From: Epinephelus fuscoguttatus
Taxonomy: Eukaryota > Chordata > Actinopteri > Perciformes > Serranidae
NCBI RefSeq assembly: GCF_011397635.1
Contig: NC_064758.1
Span: 19,446,013-19,510,012 of the forward strand
Direction of reading: 5' to 3'
Length of the DNA stretch: 64,000 nt
Position numbers and translations under genes: made by a program. The notes beneath the pieces were generated by a model. The model searched no databases and was not told the DNA's origin. It saw only the letters and a program-made list of their open reading frames with translations. Below are positions 41,101 to 52,918 of this stretch, in pieces; position 1 is the stretch's first letter, and every line of letters begins with the position of its first letter.

Positions 41101-44100
41101 GATACTACTACGAAGGCCATTCCCGCAGCGAAAGGTATTGCCGGTCGTGCAACTGTAAAAACTGTAAAGGTAAGTGAAATCAAAGGGTTTTAAAGCCTTA
41201 AATTGGCGTTTACAGCTGCCATATTGATCCATAGTCTAGGTTAGTCATTGTAATAGAGACACTCAAAGGAAAGTCATGGAGTTCTTTGAATTCTCACGAT
41301 CTCTCTTTTTCTTCAGCGCCTGCCAGTAATGATCCTGACTACAACAGGAAATGCCAGCCTTGCCAAAGGTAGGCGACCTGACAATGTGACGGATATTTAG
41401 ATCTTTTTTTGGGACGAAGAAGAGCGCAGAACTGCAACTTAAAATAGCGGCAGAAATCAGAGAAAAAATTTAATCAATTTATTTATCCAATCCTTTTATC
41501 TTTCTACTTTTCTTGGTTGCTACAGTTACCATTTTCTGTGGAATATTTTCTGTCATAATCTTTTTTGGATAAATTCATGACATATATTCTGTGTATAATG
41601 TCTGGCGTAGTAGTAGACCCCGTATGTTTTTCATAGTATATTTTTTCAATTTTTTGGTGAAGAGGCTCCTCTGTCATCTGATTGGCTCAGTACTGGAGCA
41701 GATGGACTTTTGATTATGCAGACTGTTACCAGAGTAATGACTTTGTTTGTGGAGATGTTGTGTATCGCCTTCTCTGTGATGATAACTTGACCAAGCCTGA
41801 CAAAAACCTCTACAATTAGCAGATGAATTTATTAGTCAACTAAAAGAAAATGTTTATTTAGCAGTTTAATCAAGTAAAAATGGTAATTTTTTGCTGACTC
41901 CAATCACTCAAATGTTATAATTTGCTTGATATTATTTTATATTTTGTTTTTTGTCTGTTGGGCAGACAAAACCAAAACTATCTTGATCTTAAAATATATC
42001 TCCGTGATCAAATCAAGCATGTCAGCGTGAAGGAAGTTTAGAAGGCAGTGGGCATCTACTTATGATGAGGGGCTCATGTTCGTGACAGCACGAGATATAA
42101 ACATTAATATGGGGTCATCCTCAGCTGAGCTGTAACGTTAGCTAACACAGTGGTGCTAGGTGAGCTAGCAGTACATGCACACTTACACTACAGCACCACA
42201 AGCCAAGTGTCATCTAGTTCCATTATGTTGCAGAGAAGGCAGACATCTCCACGGCCGATACCTCCAACACCCAGCAACTCACACCAAAACAGTCTACACT
42301 GATAGATAGCACTACAGGAAAGAGGAAAAATATGTAGTTTTGATGTAGGAGCAAACTGTCCTTTTAAAGTCCATTGTGAAAACAACAAGTAAAAGCAGTT
42401 TTGATGTTCATATGGGCACCTGGCTGTTTTAAAAAAAAAAACAACAACTATCCTTTAATGTTTGGAAAAAATGTGTTGTCAGAGTCCACTGTTGTTCATA
42501 TTATGCTCTCCCTTTTTTCAGGAAGGAGTGTTTGGAGGTCCCAGAATGCAAGAGGAAATGTGCAGTGACTCCATTTACATATTCTACAAATTTATCAGTG
42601 ATTTCAACCACATCTGCATCTACATCTGCATCTACATCTGCATCTACATCCGCATCTGCGTCTGCATCTGCATCTGCATCTGCATCTACATCTAAAGCTA
42701 CATCTACAAGAACCACGTCTTCAAACAACACATCGGATCCTATTATATATCGAATTCCACCTAACTGTAAGTGCTAAATCTGTGCTGTACTTCAACAAGT
42801 AAAATGACAGAATCACTCATTGGTATATGGTTTTGTAGATTTATGACGCATATGGCATATGCGTCATAAATCTGATCCTTCCCCTTCTGAGTGCCCTCGG
42901 AATGCCTGCTCCTGGACTCCAAGGTACACAATGATGTCCACGAGTCTTTTCAACACGTCCCTGTTCTTTCTCACTCGCTCATTGAGTTCCTCCGTTGCTA
43001 CTCACAGGCCCTTGTTCAACTGATGGTCGCTCCGTGTGTTGCCAAATGTCTGCAGTTTTACCAAAGTATGTGCGAAGATGCACGCTCATGTTTGGTCATA
43101 GCAGTGTGGAGGTTGTTCGCCATAACCTGTCATGGTCCAGACTGTCTGTTCGGTGGAAAAAAGAAGACACGGCCAACAGAACAGTTTGCTCACCTTTGGG
43201 CAGCCAGCTAGCCATGTGTGTTTCTCGTACGTGCTAGATTGAAAATGAGGAACAAAACTCTTTGTAGTTTTTGTGATCGCAAGGTCTGGAGTTGGACGTC
43301 CTTTTGATATAATGTTCCCTTTTTCCACAAATGTCCTCCAAGAAAACGGCACCGAACGCAACGATTCAATTGAATTTATATTTTCACCCATGACAGTGAC
43401 GGCAATGAGATACACTACTAGCTAGCTAACTGAAAGTGTCAAGCGGTGTACCGCTAAAAATTAAAGCAAGCTAGCTAGTATTGATGTGCATGCGTGTTTA
43501 TAGATAAGCTGGTTCACAGCCAGCTTTTTTGCCATTCAAAATTCTTACGTTCAGTTAGCAGGCCTGCAGTGTGCGCCCATTACTGTAACTACTCGGAATT
43601 ACAGAGCGCATGTGCGAGGCAAGCTGACTGCCTGGCAGCATTGCCATTAGCGGAGTGGGATAGATATTGTCATATGTGTAACGTAGGGTAGTGGTTTGAC
43701 ACCAAAACAGAAGAACACAATGAAAAACAAACATTTAAATGATTTTTATTAGAGGGCTTGGGCATGCGCCGCATTTATAGCTTATTATGACCGCTCGCCC
43801 ATGGCATATGCTCAAACTCACATTATGGATATTTTAGCAAGGTTAAAGGCGCTGTATGTAAGAATGTGGCCAAAATGGTCACTCAAATTCAAAATACTGC
43901 CGCGAGTTGTGTCCGCCCCCCCCTACATATTCGAGGTTGCTGGGCGCTGGAGACTGATTTGTTTGCCCACGGGCGGCTGCCGTGGTAGGGCCGCGTCCTT
44001 GATCTTCGGCTTTCCAGCGGACCGTTCAAGCAAGTCCGGCTTCTCTGCTGCTAACGCTGCTGCCGGGATACAGCTGACGAGGAGCCGGCTGCTAATGCTA

Positions 44101-47100
44101 TGTACCGGGACACTGCTAATGCTGCTGCCGGGATACAGCTGAGGAGGCTGCTAATGCTATGTACTGGGAAAACATAAACGTGATTTGCGGACTGTAAAAA
44201 ATTTTTTTAAATGCGAATATTCTGGCTGTACTATTGTTGTCGGTGAAATCAGTATGTTGTATTAATGTTATTCATAGTCATAGTCATAGTCATATTTATT
44301 AACTCTTCACCACAATTGTGGTATGGAGTACAAACAAGACAAAATACAAAATAAATGATGAACAGTCAGAATGAGTCATCACAGATCAAATTAAACAAAA
44401 AAGAAAACCAAGCCTGCACTCAAGCACGGCCATACATTATTTCATTTAAAAAGTGGCAAAACATTATTCAAGAAAGCACCCAGTTAACATATTGTTCTTA
44501 AATTATCAGTCTTCATTAAAGCTATACATTTGAACATAGATGGGCGGTTTAAAAAATATTTAGGCAAGTACTTGTTTCTGTTCTTAGAGATGGTTAATTT
44601 TTTACATTCAAACAAAACATGATATTCATCTCCCAAGTGGCCGTCATTACACAGATTACACAACCTTTCATTCCTTTCCAGACCCTTGTATCTACCTGTT
44701 ATTTTAGGGAGTCTATTATTAGAAGTTCGAAAATTACAGATGGCCTGAGTGTACTTCTTGTTTTCACAAAGTAAATATTTTTCAAAATTAAAATCCTCTT
44801 TAAATTCACAATATAAATCACATGAGGGCATGCTCTGTAGTTCATAACGCCACTTCTGTACAAATCACCCTGCTAATCTTTGTTTCCTTCCCCATCACTA
44901 AACTCCCCCAATAACCAATAATTCTTTTTTTTGATATCAACACATAAAGGGTATCTTGCAAGTTTGCCATAGACCATATTATTACAAGTGGACATTTTAA
45001 CTTTCAAAATATACTTGAGGAATTTCAAGTGTAATTTCTCTAAGATGTCTACCTTTTCAAACCCCCATACCTCGCAAGCATACAGCATAACTGGCATCAC
45101 CAGCCTATCAAAAAGCTCTAGTCTAATATCTATTGGTAAATCAAACTTCCTATATTTGCACAGTAAAGAAAAAATAGCTCTTGAAGCCAGTTTATAGAAA
45201 TCCTCAATAGCAAATTTGAAAGACCCGTTGTGGTTGAAAAGTATTCCTAAATATTTAAAACTATGTACAATTTTTAGCTCCTCACCATTACAGAGGAACT
45301 GATACTTACGTTCCTTAGTCTCTGTGCATATTAGGATGATTTTACAACTATTTGCTTTAGATTTCTTACATATAGCTCCTTTAACTGAATCTGGTTGATT
45401 CTGCTGTTACTGCACCATGTCTTTGTTGAATATTATTGAAGTTATGCTGCTGTTTGTTTCATTTTTTTGGACAGAAAAAGTATATGTATGCAGTGGATTG
45501 ATGTCAAATGTTGAATGTTGACTTGTCTCTGTGTGTCCGCAGCAGCGAATGAAATGCCCTGGCTGATTCTCGTGGTGTTTCTGGTGACACTTCTGGTGAC
45601 ATTTCTAGTGTTGTCTTTGCTCCTGCTGCTCTGTGCCAAGAACCCATTCGGATTCCCAGACAGTTGTCTCTGCTGGAGAGAGAAAAAAGACGTGGAGCCG
45701 CCTGTCGAGGACCACAAATTCAACGGTAACCACTAGTGGAATGTATACAAGCACATTTACTCAAGTACATTTTTGACTTACTTGTATGTACGTACTTTCA
45801 TTTTATGCAACATATCCCTCCACTTTGCTATATTTCAGAGACACTTATTGTACTTTTTAGTTCCAAATATATTAATTTTTGTGTAGTTTACATGAAGATT
45901 GGCAACAGACACTGTAACAGAGGACAATTTAAGATAACCTCTCATGCATGGTTTCTTACACTATTTAAATATGTGTAAATTACGAAAGTTTAAGAGGCAT
46001 TTATTGCCAAAGGAAGTATTGCTGGTTTTACACAAAAAATGTTTTTTCACAGAAATTACAGTTTCATTTTTTCATAAATGTGCTTTCTCGCCTGAACGTG
46101 TTGAAGCAGGAAGCTTACTGATCATATCTGCTTTCCTCCCAAACAGAACAAAGCCATCATCAAGGCAGCGGCCTGAACATACTGGTTTGTGCTCAGTTTC
46201 ATGCATTTTGTGTTATGTTTAGATTGAGATTGAGATCGAGATTGTAGCTGTACTGTGGGTGGACAGTCAGAGGGCCTTGTAAGAAGCAAACACACATAAA
46301 GGTCAATGACAGCAAAAAGGTCAAATGTTGATCACAATTTGTAGGTAAAAATGCTTTTAGAAAGACGCTTTTAGAAGAATTTCATCTGTCACTCTAACAT
46401 TTAAGATTTTTACTTCCTCCTTCTTGTGTGTCCTCCCAAGACATTGACCATATCTGAAGAAACTCCCATGATGACTCAAAGTCCAGCCACACCAGGAGAT
46501 CCAGCCCACATCACGCTTCCACTACCAGACACTGAACACGAAGGTAAGATTCAGTATGTGATGCCCAGCTACTGTGCGCAGCCTGTGAAGGACATGGCTG
46601 GGCTTTGTTCAATACATTGTGATGTCCGACATCACTGGTCCTCTCCTGGTGCATTTTAAATCCTCCTCCTGCTCCCGTGACATTCTTACGACAGTTTTTT
46701 GACAGATGTTTTTACTGCATACCTCCCTGCTCTCCCCAAAACTGCAGTTATTAGGTCACTCAAGCACCGCCCACCAACCTGAGCAAACTCTCTCATTTTA
46801 CAGCTAAACAGTACAGTAAAATATGTTTCAGAGATAATTTGAGGTGAGAAATAGGCAATGCTTTAACAGAAACTCGATTCATATTTGATCAGCTTTACCT
46901 TGTTTGACAGTTTGACTACATATGACGAAGCGATTGATGTGATTAAAAGCTGCATTAGAGACTCCTTGGCTCTGATTTGTTGTTTTCACTCAGCCGCAGT
47001 TGATTTATGCAAATGTCATCAGAGGCACTACAAGGTGGCAGAGGAACGTGATTTATTTTCTCCACAGATTATCTGTCGCATGTTGTTCTGTGAACAAGAT

Positions 47101-50100
47101 TCAGAAAATATGACAAAAGGTATTTTTTAAAAGTTACCTACTATAGTAAAAGGCAGCTTAGAGGGGTTACGACCCATTCTGAATCAAGCTGTAATGAAAT
47201 CGTCGCCTTCTCAGTGGAGCAGTTTCTGTACTGTGGTGAGATGTGAAGGCAGATTATCAGAGACATTTTGCCTCCTGAAAGTAAGAAACTACTTTCTCCA
47301 CAACTGTAAAGAAATGTGTAAACATGCTGCTTTGAAACAGAATCAAATCAAGACTCCAGGAGTGTTTATGAAACTGCATTTTTGAGGTGGTGAAAAGAAA
47401 GTAAAGAGAAACTGGTAATATGAGCGACAGAGAGGAACGCTGCCTGAAACATCACATTTTTAAAAAAAAAAGGGTAGCAGGAAGTGTAATAGATTAATTT
47501 CATCTAAGATCTCAGAAGCCTGTTCAGAAATAAGAGCTACAAAAGATATGTTGTTAGCGAAAGTCACAGTTAAGGCAAAAAAACAGATCAAGAGTTTAAG
47601 CTGATCAACAGTGACAAGAAAACTGAGAAATACAGATATAGTTGTATTAGGAGATGATACATTTAAATGTCTGGGGTCTTCAGTCTCTCAAATCTGTCTG
47701 CATACAAGCATCCACTCTGCTTAAGTGTCCCTGAGCAAGACACTATCTCCTTTACAGCTGATGGTTAGAGAACACTTTTAAAGACTTCAAATACAAATAA
47801 TCACGCTCTAATATTGATGCTGGGATTTCTAGTTTGTTTTGGAGTTCCTGTCCCTTTTAGCAGCATTGCCCTCCATTTGCCCTGGTTTTATCAAAGAAAT
47901 ATCAGAGCTGTGGCAGCACGGCAGTGCAGTGGTTAGCATTATCACCTCACAGCAAGAGGGTTCCTGGTTTGAACCTGAGGTTGGGGGTTCTAACTTGGGG
48001 TGGGGGAGCCCTTATGTGCGGAGGGTGCATGTTCTCCCTGTGTCAGCGTGGGTTTTTCTCCAGGTACTCCAGCTTCCTCCCACAGTCCAATGAAATGCAG
48101 GTTAATTGGTGACTCTAAATTGCCTGTAGGTGTGAATGTGACTGTGGATGGTCGTGTGATAGTCGCTTGAATAACACCAAACATCTGGCTAGTAAGGTAA
48201 CAAGGGCTGTAAAAGTTTCCTCATGGGAAGAGAGTGGTCCTGTTGGTGGGTGGATAGCATTAGGTTTAACAGATTTTCCAGTAACCCTTGACAGTGAGCT
48301 AAAGATTTCCTTCCATTGGTCTGTAATGCAGGACACGACCACAACATGTGTACATGATTCGCCGTTGCTTGTGGGATTCACATCTTAATAGATCCTAGAG
48401 GGCCTAACCTTTGTGAAATGAGTGTGGTGTGCTGTTTTTCACTGGATCAGTCCATGTTTTGCACATATAGTTGATTTGTGTACTTTATCAAGGACACCCT
48501 CCCAGAGTTCCTCAGGAACCTCCTCACCTAGATCCACTTCCCAAAGTGTTTTAATAGAGTTTAAAGAGACAAGCTGTAAGGAATGAATTTGAGAATATAT
48601 GGATATAAGGGGACAGCACGGTGGTGTGGTTTGATCCTGGGTGTGGGAGCCCCTCTGTGTGGAGTTTGCATGTTCTCCTCGTGTCAGCGTGGGTTTTCTC
48701 CAGGTACTCCAGCTTCCTCCCACAGCCCAAAGACATGCAGATTGGAGATAAAATTGGCCGTAGGTGTGAATGTGAGTGTGAAAGGTTGTCTGTCTCTATG
48801 TGTCAGCCATGCGATAGTCTGGCGACCTGTCCAAGGTGTACCCTGCCTCTTGCCCAGTGTTAGGGCTCCAGCCCCCCCCCCGCAACCCTCAAGAAGATAA
48901 GTGGTTAGAAAATGGATGGATAGATGGATAGATATAAGGGAAATTTTAAAATCAACTCTAAAACTAGCACGCAGCCAGTGCAAAGAAGACAGGAAAGGTG
49001 TGATGTGTTTTCATTTTCTGGCAGCAAAATCCTGGTGACGGCATTTTTGATTGATTGTGAAGACAGAGACTTTTTATTGCAGAGAAACGGTAGTTGTAGT
49101 AATTTAAGCTTGAATGACTGTTTGGGGGTTTTCAGTCGACAGAAAAGGCTTCATTTTAGAGATTTTCCTAAGTTGAAAAAAGCACGACTGTATGATAGTT
49201 TTGATGTGGCTGTTCAAAGCGAGGCTGCTGTTGAATAACACACAGAGATTTTGTTGCTGCCAAGTAATAAGATGGGAGTAAAGTATGTTGAAGTGTTGCC
49301 TCACACAAAGTCCACATTGAGAGGAAAGGGTTTATAATGTTTTTCACATGCAGCTTCTTCAGCGCATTAAGCTGCCAATGTAGCAGACTCAATTCTGCTC
49401 AAATCTGCGTTGTGTTGCGTTGAGTGAGACACACACCAGCACTGAAGGTCTGCATGGAATTTTATTCCTTTTGGAACAGAATAAAAAACACATAGGACGT
49501 CAGTAATGCACCAGCTCCTCTCCACATTCAGCTCTGAGCATACAGTCTCACTCAAGCGTTCAAATTAATATAGTGACAATAACTGTCTTGCATTAAGCAC
49601 TGTGTGAAAATGAAAAAGAAAAAAATGTCCCATAAAGATGGCATGTAAATATAAACCGTATAAAAGTACAAAATCAGTGCATATTATTAACCTCTCAACT
49701 AATCCATACAGATTAAATTCAAATAACATTTCATAACAAGACAGCATTAATTTCAGATAACCAGAGTAACAGGCATACCTTTTGGAACAGAATAAAAAAC
49801 ACATAGGACGTCAGTAATGCACCAGCTCCTCTCCACATTCTACAAAAAACAAAGTCATATGCAATACAGTGCATTAGCAAATATCAAGCTACATATGAGT
49901 GACACATCACAATTATCCATCACACACCATCAAACCATGAGGCTAGCATACCCTCCAGGATCAAAACACCACAAAATGACAGTCAAAATACCCATGGCGT
50001 CAATATTAGCGAGCATGCTAACTGCCGCGACGCAGCTAGCCCAAGGCTAATTAGCTGGACGAACATTAAATTTACTCGGTCTAACATCAAGATTAACAAC

Positions 50101-52918
50101 GTGTCCATGCGACGGAGACTAAGCTGACGGACTCGTATGTACATTATATTCCACTGTGTGTCACCATATGATGTTCATTCATAAAACGCAACAATTATCA
50201 AGAATAATGAAGAGAGCATTTAACAATGTGAGTCGCCAGCTCTGAGCATACAGTCTCACTGAAGCGTGAGCCCCGCGGAGTAACGCAAATGACGTCCCCA
50301 GGGAAACAAAAAGATACGCCACAAAAATCAACATGACAGGAACCTATTTACAGGTGAAATGGATTTTGGGGAAGTTCACAATAAAATAAAAAAATATAAG
50401 GGCTTCATAGAAAGAAAATAAATAAGTAAATAAAAGGATATGTATATAAATGAATATCAAAATCATCTTGGTTACACCAATACATCACAGCGCATTGTGC
50501 CACTCATGCCAAACGCTCTTGTGATGAAAAATACATAGAAAATGTCACAGTGACGCTTTCTCTCATCTGATTACTGATGTGGTGTACTATCTTCGGCTGC
50601 AGCGCTCTCACACTTACAGCGGCAGCCTTTTCATCTCTGCTTGTTTAGCATGCTATTTATCACTGATCAGCCATGTGGCCCACAGAGTGGAGGTGGAAAA
50701 TGGGAAACAGGACGCCCTCACTTTTTCGCAACAGTCAGCAATTCAGTGCTAGGGGAAATGGCAAATCAGATAGCGAGTGCATGTCACTTGAATGATTTGC
50801 ATCCCTGTACATCATGTTTTAAGTCCTTTGGTAACATCCACACATGTTACACACACGGTATTTATGGTAATACGGAGTGTGGAAGGTTGATGAAGCTACG
50901 CAGATTTTCCACTGCATTTAATTTGCTCATTCTCGCAGTCTATAAGACTTGAGTAGTTGACTTTATTTAAAGCAAATTACAGTAGATCAATGCTGTTTAA
51001 GTTTAAGTTGTAATTCACTTATTGCTTAAAACAACCCTGTGTTGTCAACGTTTAAAAAAAGATACAACTGCATTTCCTGTCATTTATGATGTCATGTTTT
51101 TCTGTCATGCATTTGTGGCTGAGCTGAAACCCCCCTGTGTTTGAAGTACAGTTGACATTATGGTGAGGATTACATCTTCTGTTGCCTTTTAGAAGGTTGT
51201 TTTTTTTCATCTGTGTGACTTACTGTTGGTTTCCCTGTTTAAAACCCCCCACAAAAAAAACATTAGAGGATAAGGGTGTCATTATTTTATATTTCCTTAA
51301 TGTCAACATGTGTTTGAGTCCATTTCTCAATACTTTTCCACCTTGACTTTAGCACTCAGATTGATGCCCAGCAGTTCCTATACAATATGTAATTCTTTGA
51401 GGAACAGTTCACCCCAAAATCAAAAAATCATGGACCTAGATGCCACTCAGCTTGTGGTGCTCAAAGCACCAACAAATATATTTGAAAAACTCAACAGCAA
51501 TGTCTCTTTCAAGAAATCATGACCTGGTTGCTACCTGAGCAGTTTCATGTATGAACTGTGTTTCTACTGACCAACATCTGCCAACTGTATCACTGTGCAG
51601 AGGGAAGCGGGCATCTACTGCTAACTCACCTAGCCCCACTGAGCTAGCTAATGTTGCAGCTCTGCCAAGGAGGACGCCATTAATGCTTACATCTCACGCT
51701 GTCATGATCACGAGCCTCTCATTCATGAATAGATGCACGCTTCCACCCTTGGCGGATGTAGTTTCGTAGAAAGAATCTAGTTCCTACATGTACCTGCTCA
51801 CAACAAGGTCAGTTGTGAATACCTGGGTCATGATTTCTGGAAAGGGACATCACTGTAGAGCTTTTCATATGTTTATTTTTTCAGTGCTTTGGGCACCACA
51901 AGCCGAGTGCCATCTAGTTCCATTATATTGGAATAACAACAGTCATCTGTACAGACGATATCTCCAACGCTTGACTACTCACACCAAAACAATCTAGACT
52001 GATAAACAGCACTACAGGTAAGAGGAAAATATATATATTTGATTTAAGGTGAACTCTTCCTTTCATAACATATCTTTGCTTCACAAGATATGCTATTTTT
52101 TCAAAGGCTCAGTAATTTCCTAAAATAGCTCTGTACTGTGGTTTTTAGCAAATGTCACTCAAACAGGAGGAACTGGAGATAATGAATAAGTGAACAATGA
52201 CTAATGAAGAAACACATTACCCAGTGCAACAGTGTGGCTGTTCCTAATAAACTGCATCAGCCTTTGGCCATACATACAATAGTTGTTGGTAGAATCAGTG
52301 TATTGTTTGTTTTGACCTTTTTGTTTGTTGACAATAGGAAAAATAGAGAATATCACCAAACGTATCTTTTAAGAGCACCTTAAGCTTTTCATGTCTTTGA
52401 TTGTATTCAGTGCAGGGCTAATCTCCTGACATCAACCTAAATGTCTCTGTACAGTTTCTGTATCTTGGTGACCTTTAGTTGGTTTACAGTTGGGTAAACT
52501 CTCACAGCTGACCTTTATCCACAGCAGAGTTTTCGGTTTGATTGTCTTTGATTCTCTTCTTCCAGCCACCAGACAAGATGAACAATCAGAGCACTGGCCG
52601 GCCATTGTCCTCTACGCAATAATCAAGGAGGTGCCCTTGCGCAGGTGGAAGGAATTCTTGCGTCTGCTCTCGGTGACTGATCAGGAGCTGGAGCGGGCAG
52701 AGTTGGAGGCCAGTTTTTGCTTGGGCTCAATGGAAAGGCAGTACCAGATGCTGAGGCTGTGGAGCCAGCGCCCCTCTGTGAGCCTGGATGACGTCTTTTC
52801 AGCATTGCACTACATGGATTTATCAGGTTGTGCCCAGCTGCTGCAGGAAAGCCTGGAGAAGCTGCAGTGGAGGCCTGAACTGAAGCAAGGTGTCAGTGCG
52901 GCAATGCAGGACACCTGA
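35175..52918 (+). CDS. tnfrsf25: TNFRSF25 (DR3)-like death-domain TNF receptor (complete CDS)
   Basis: Ten exons: 35175-35189, 38595-38694, 38794-38919, 41038-41169, 41317-41368, 42522-42766, 45543-45725, 46147-46184, 46441-46543, 52566-52918. They sum to 1347 nt (448 residues) with every phase joining. Exons 1-2 give a signal peptide ([19 protein letters not shown]). Cysteine-rich TNFR repeats span about residues 34-145 ([26 protein letters not shown]). A Ser/Thr/Ala stalk follows, with a transmembrane helix at about 229-252 ([20 protein letters not shown]). The intracellular death domain at about 340-430 includes [20 protein letters not shown] and [10 protein letters not shown], closest to DR3. 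Family role: TL1A-type ligand binding, then TRADD recruitment for NF-kB or apoptosis signalling; this is inferred for the fish protein. Death-domain TNFR1 is the main alternative. The 6-kb last intron carries many repeats. Confidence 0.9.
36348..37117 (-). mobile_element. CR1/L2-like LINE 3' fragment with (TTGAC)n tail
   Basis: The minus strand encodes [32 protein letters not shown] and then [18 protein letters not shown], the hallmark reverse-transcriptase C-terminal blocks, interrupted by frame breaks. The 3' end carries the LINE tail (minus: GTGCTATACAAATAAATTTG) and a short TTGAC tandem repeat at 36348-36361. It lies in intron 1 of the TNF receptor. Confidence 0.85.
37479..37740. mobile_element. 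Partial fold-back element related to the one at 21628
   Basis: AAAGCCAGACTCCATTCAG near 37487 and its inverted partner CAATGGAGTCTGGTGGCTTT near 37719, with AGCAGCTCCTGTGTTCAGTG between, reproduce the inner arms of the element at 21918-22151. The outer terminal repeats are missing. Confidence 0.65.
39140..39603. mobile_element. MITE-like element, about 464 bp
   Basis: The left end CACTGATACCCTTTTCCACC and right end (reverse complement CACTCATACCCCTTCTGCAC) form imperfect terminal inverted repeats. Non-coding; in intron 3 of the TNF receptor. Confidence 0.6.
39813..41004. mobile_element. Second member of the TTAAAGGAATACTT MITE-like family
   Basis: The left end TTAAAGGAAGACTTCACC and right end (reverse complement TTAAAAGGAATACTTTACCC) match the termini of the element at 21628. 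The middle (about 40160-40870) is unlike the first copy and may be a nested insertion. The right terminus lies only 33 bp before the acceptor of TNF-receptor exon 4 (41038). Confidence 0.65.
42030..42376. repeat. Dispersed repeat shared with 51397-52063
   Basis: CATCTAGTTCCATTAT, CTCACACCAAAACA and AGCACTACAGGAAAGAGG recur in the same order near 51910-52027. Truncated compared with that copy. Confidence 0.55.
42601..42711 (+). repeat. In-frame TCTRCA hexanucleotide repeat in TNF-receptor exon 6
   Basis: About fifteen TCTACA/TCTGCA units encode alternating Thr-Ser-Ala-Ser in the extracellular stalk just before the membrane segment. It resembles a mucin-type O-glycosylated stalk. Antisense frames made of Asp, Ala and Val here are artefacts of the repeat. 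Confidence 0.85.
42837..43800. mobile_element. Unclassified repeat-like block opening with a perfect palindrome
   Basis: The block starts with an 18-bp-arm palindrome (42837-42873) and ends near CGCCCATGGCATATGC (43796). It differs in base composition from the flanking intron. No transposase motif is seen, and the boundaries are uncertain. Confidence 0.35.
44270..45385 (-). mobile_element. Non-LTR retrotransposon ORF2 C-terminal fragment
   Basis: The minus strand encodes [20 protein letters not shown] (reverse-transcriptase thumb motif), [18 protein letters not shown], and then [20 protein letters not shown], a cysteine-containing C-terminal motif of non-LTR ORF2 proteins. A (CTATGA)n tail ends the element at 44271-44293. 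Frame breaks show decay. It is a different clade from the CR1/L2-like pieces elsewhere. In TNF-receptor intron 6. Confidence 0.75.
47910..48170 (+). repeat. tRNA-like SINE-type repeat, truncated copy
   Basis: GGCAGCACGGCAGTGCAGTG, GTTAGCATTATCACCTCACA and a box-B-like GGTTTGAACCT are followed by GTGCATGTTCTCCCTGTGTC, a widespread fish repeat. The 3' tail is missing. Confidence 0.7.
48610..48932 (+). repeat. Same SINE-type repeat, copy with intact 3' tail
   Basis: It begins GGACAGCACGGTGGTG, lacks the box-B-containing stretch of the copy at 47910, and ends with GATAAGTGGTTAGAAAATGG and a (GGATA/GATA)n tail. Both copies lie in the last intron of the TNF receptor. Confidence 0.75.
48935..49310 (-). 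mobile_element. CR1/L2-like LINE fragment
   Basis: The minus strand reads [20 protein letters not shown] and then [17 protein letters not shown], matching the block before the SRLDYCN motif of fish LINE reverse transcriptases. The surrounding frame is broken. Confidence 0.7.
49420..50300 (-). other. Duplicated non-coding unit; nearer copy looks spliced
   Basis: Segment 49467-49530 matches 49779-49842, and 49530-49556 matches 50236-50262. In the nearer copy the two blocks are contiguous; in the farther copy they are separated by 393 bp. On the minus strand that insert begins gcgact and ends tttttgtag, and the second block is followed by gtatgc. These are splice-like borders. A TGACGT element lies at 50290, just upstream. 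No known gene is recognised. Confidence 0.5.
51397..52063. mobile_element. MITE-like element, about 667 bp
   Basis: The left end GAGGAACAGTTCACCCCAAA and right end (reverse complement AAAGGAAGAGTTCACCTTAA) form imperfect terminal inverted repeats. Non-coding; in the last intron of the TNF receptor, about 500 bp before the death-domain exon. Confidence 0.6.

Noticed and set aside
42501-42731. Minus-strand frame encoding alternating Asp, Ala and Val
   Set aside because: It is the antisense of the TCTRCA repeat in a well-supported TNF-receptor exon; open only because the repeat lacks stops.
43801-44142. 113-codon plus-strand frame ([12 protein letters not shown]...)
   Set aside because: It overlaps a repeat-like block opening AAGGCGCTGTATGTAAGAAT and ends in short GCTGCTAATGCT-type duplications; no domain recognised.
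47912-48170. Possible tRNA gene because of a box-B-like motif
   Set aside because: No cloverleaf can be drawn around it, and the flanks are those of a dispersed SINE-type fish repeat.
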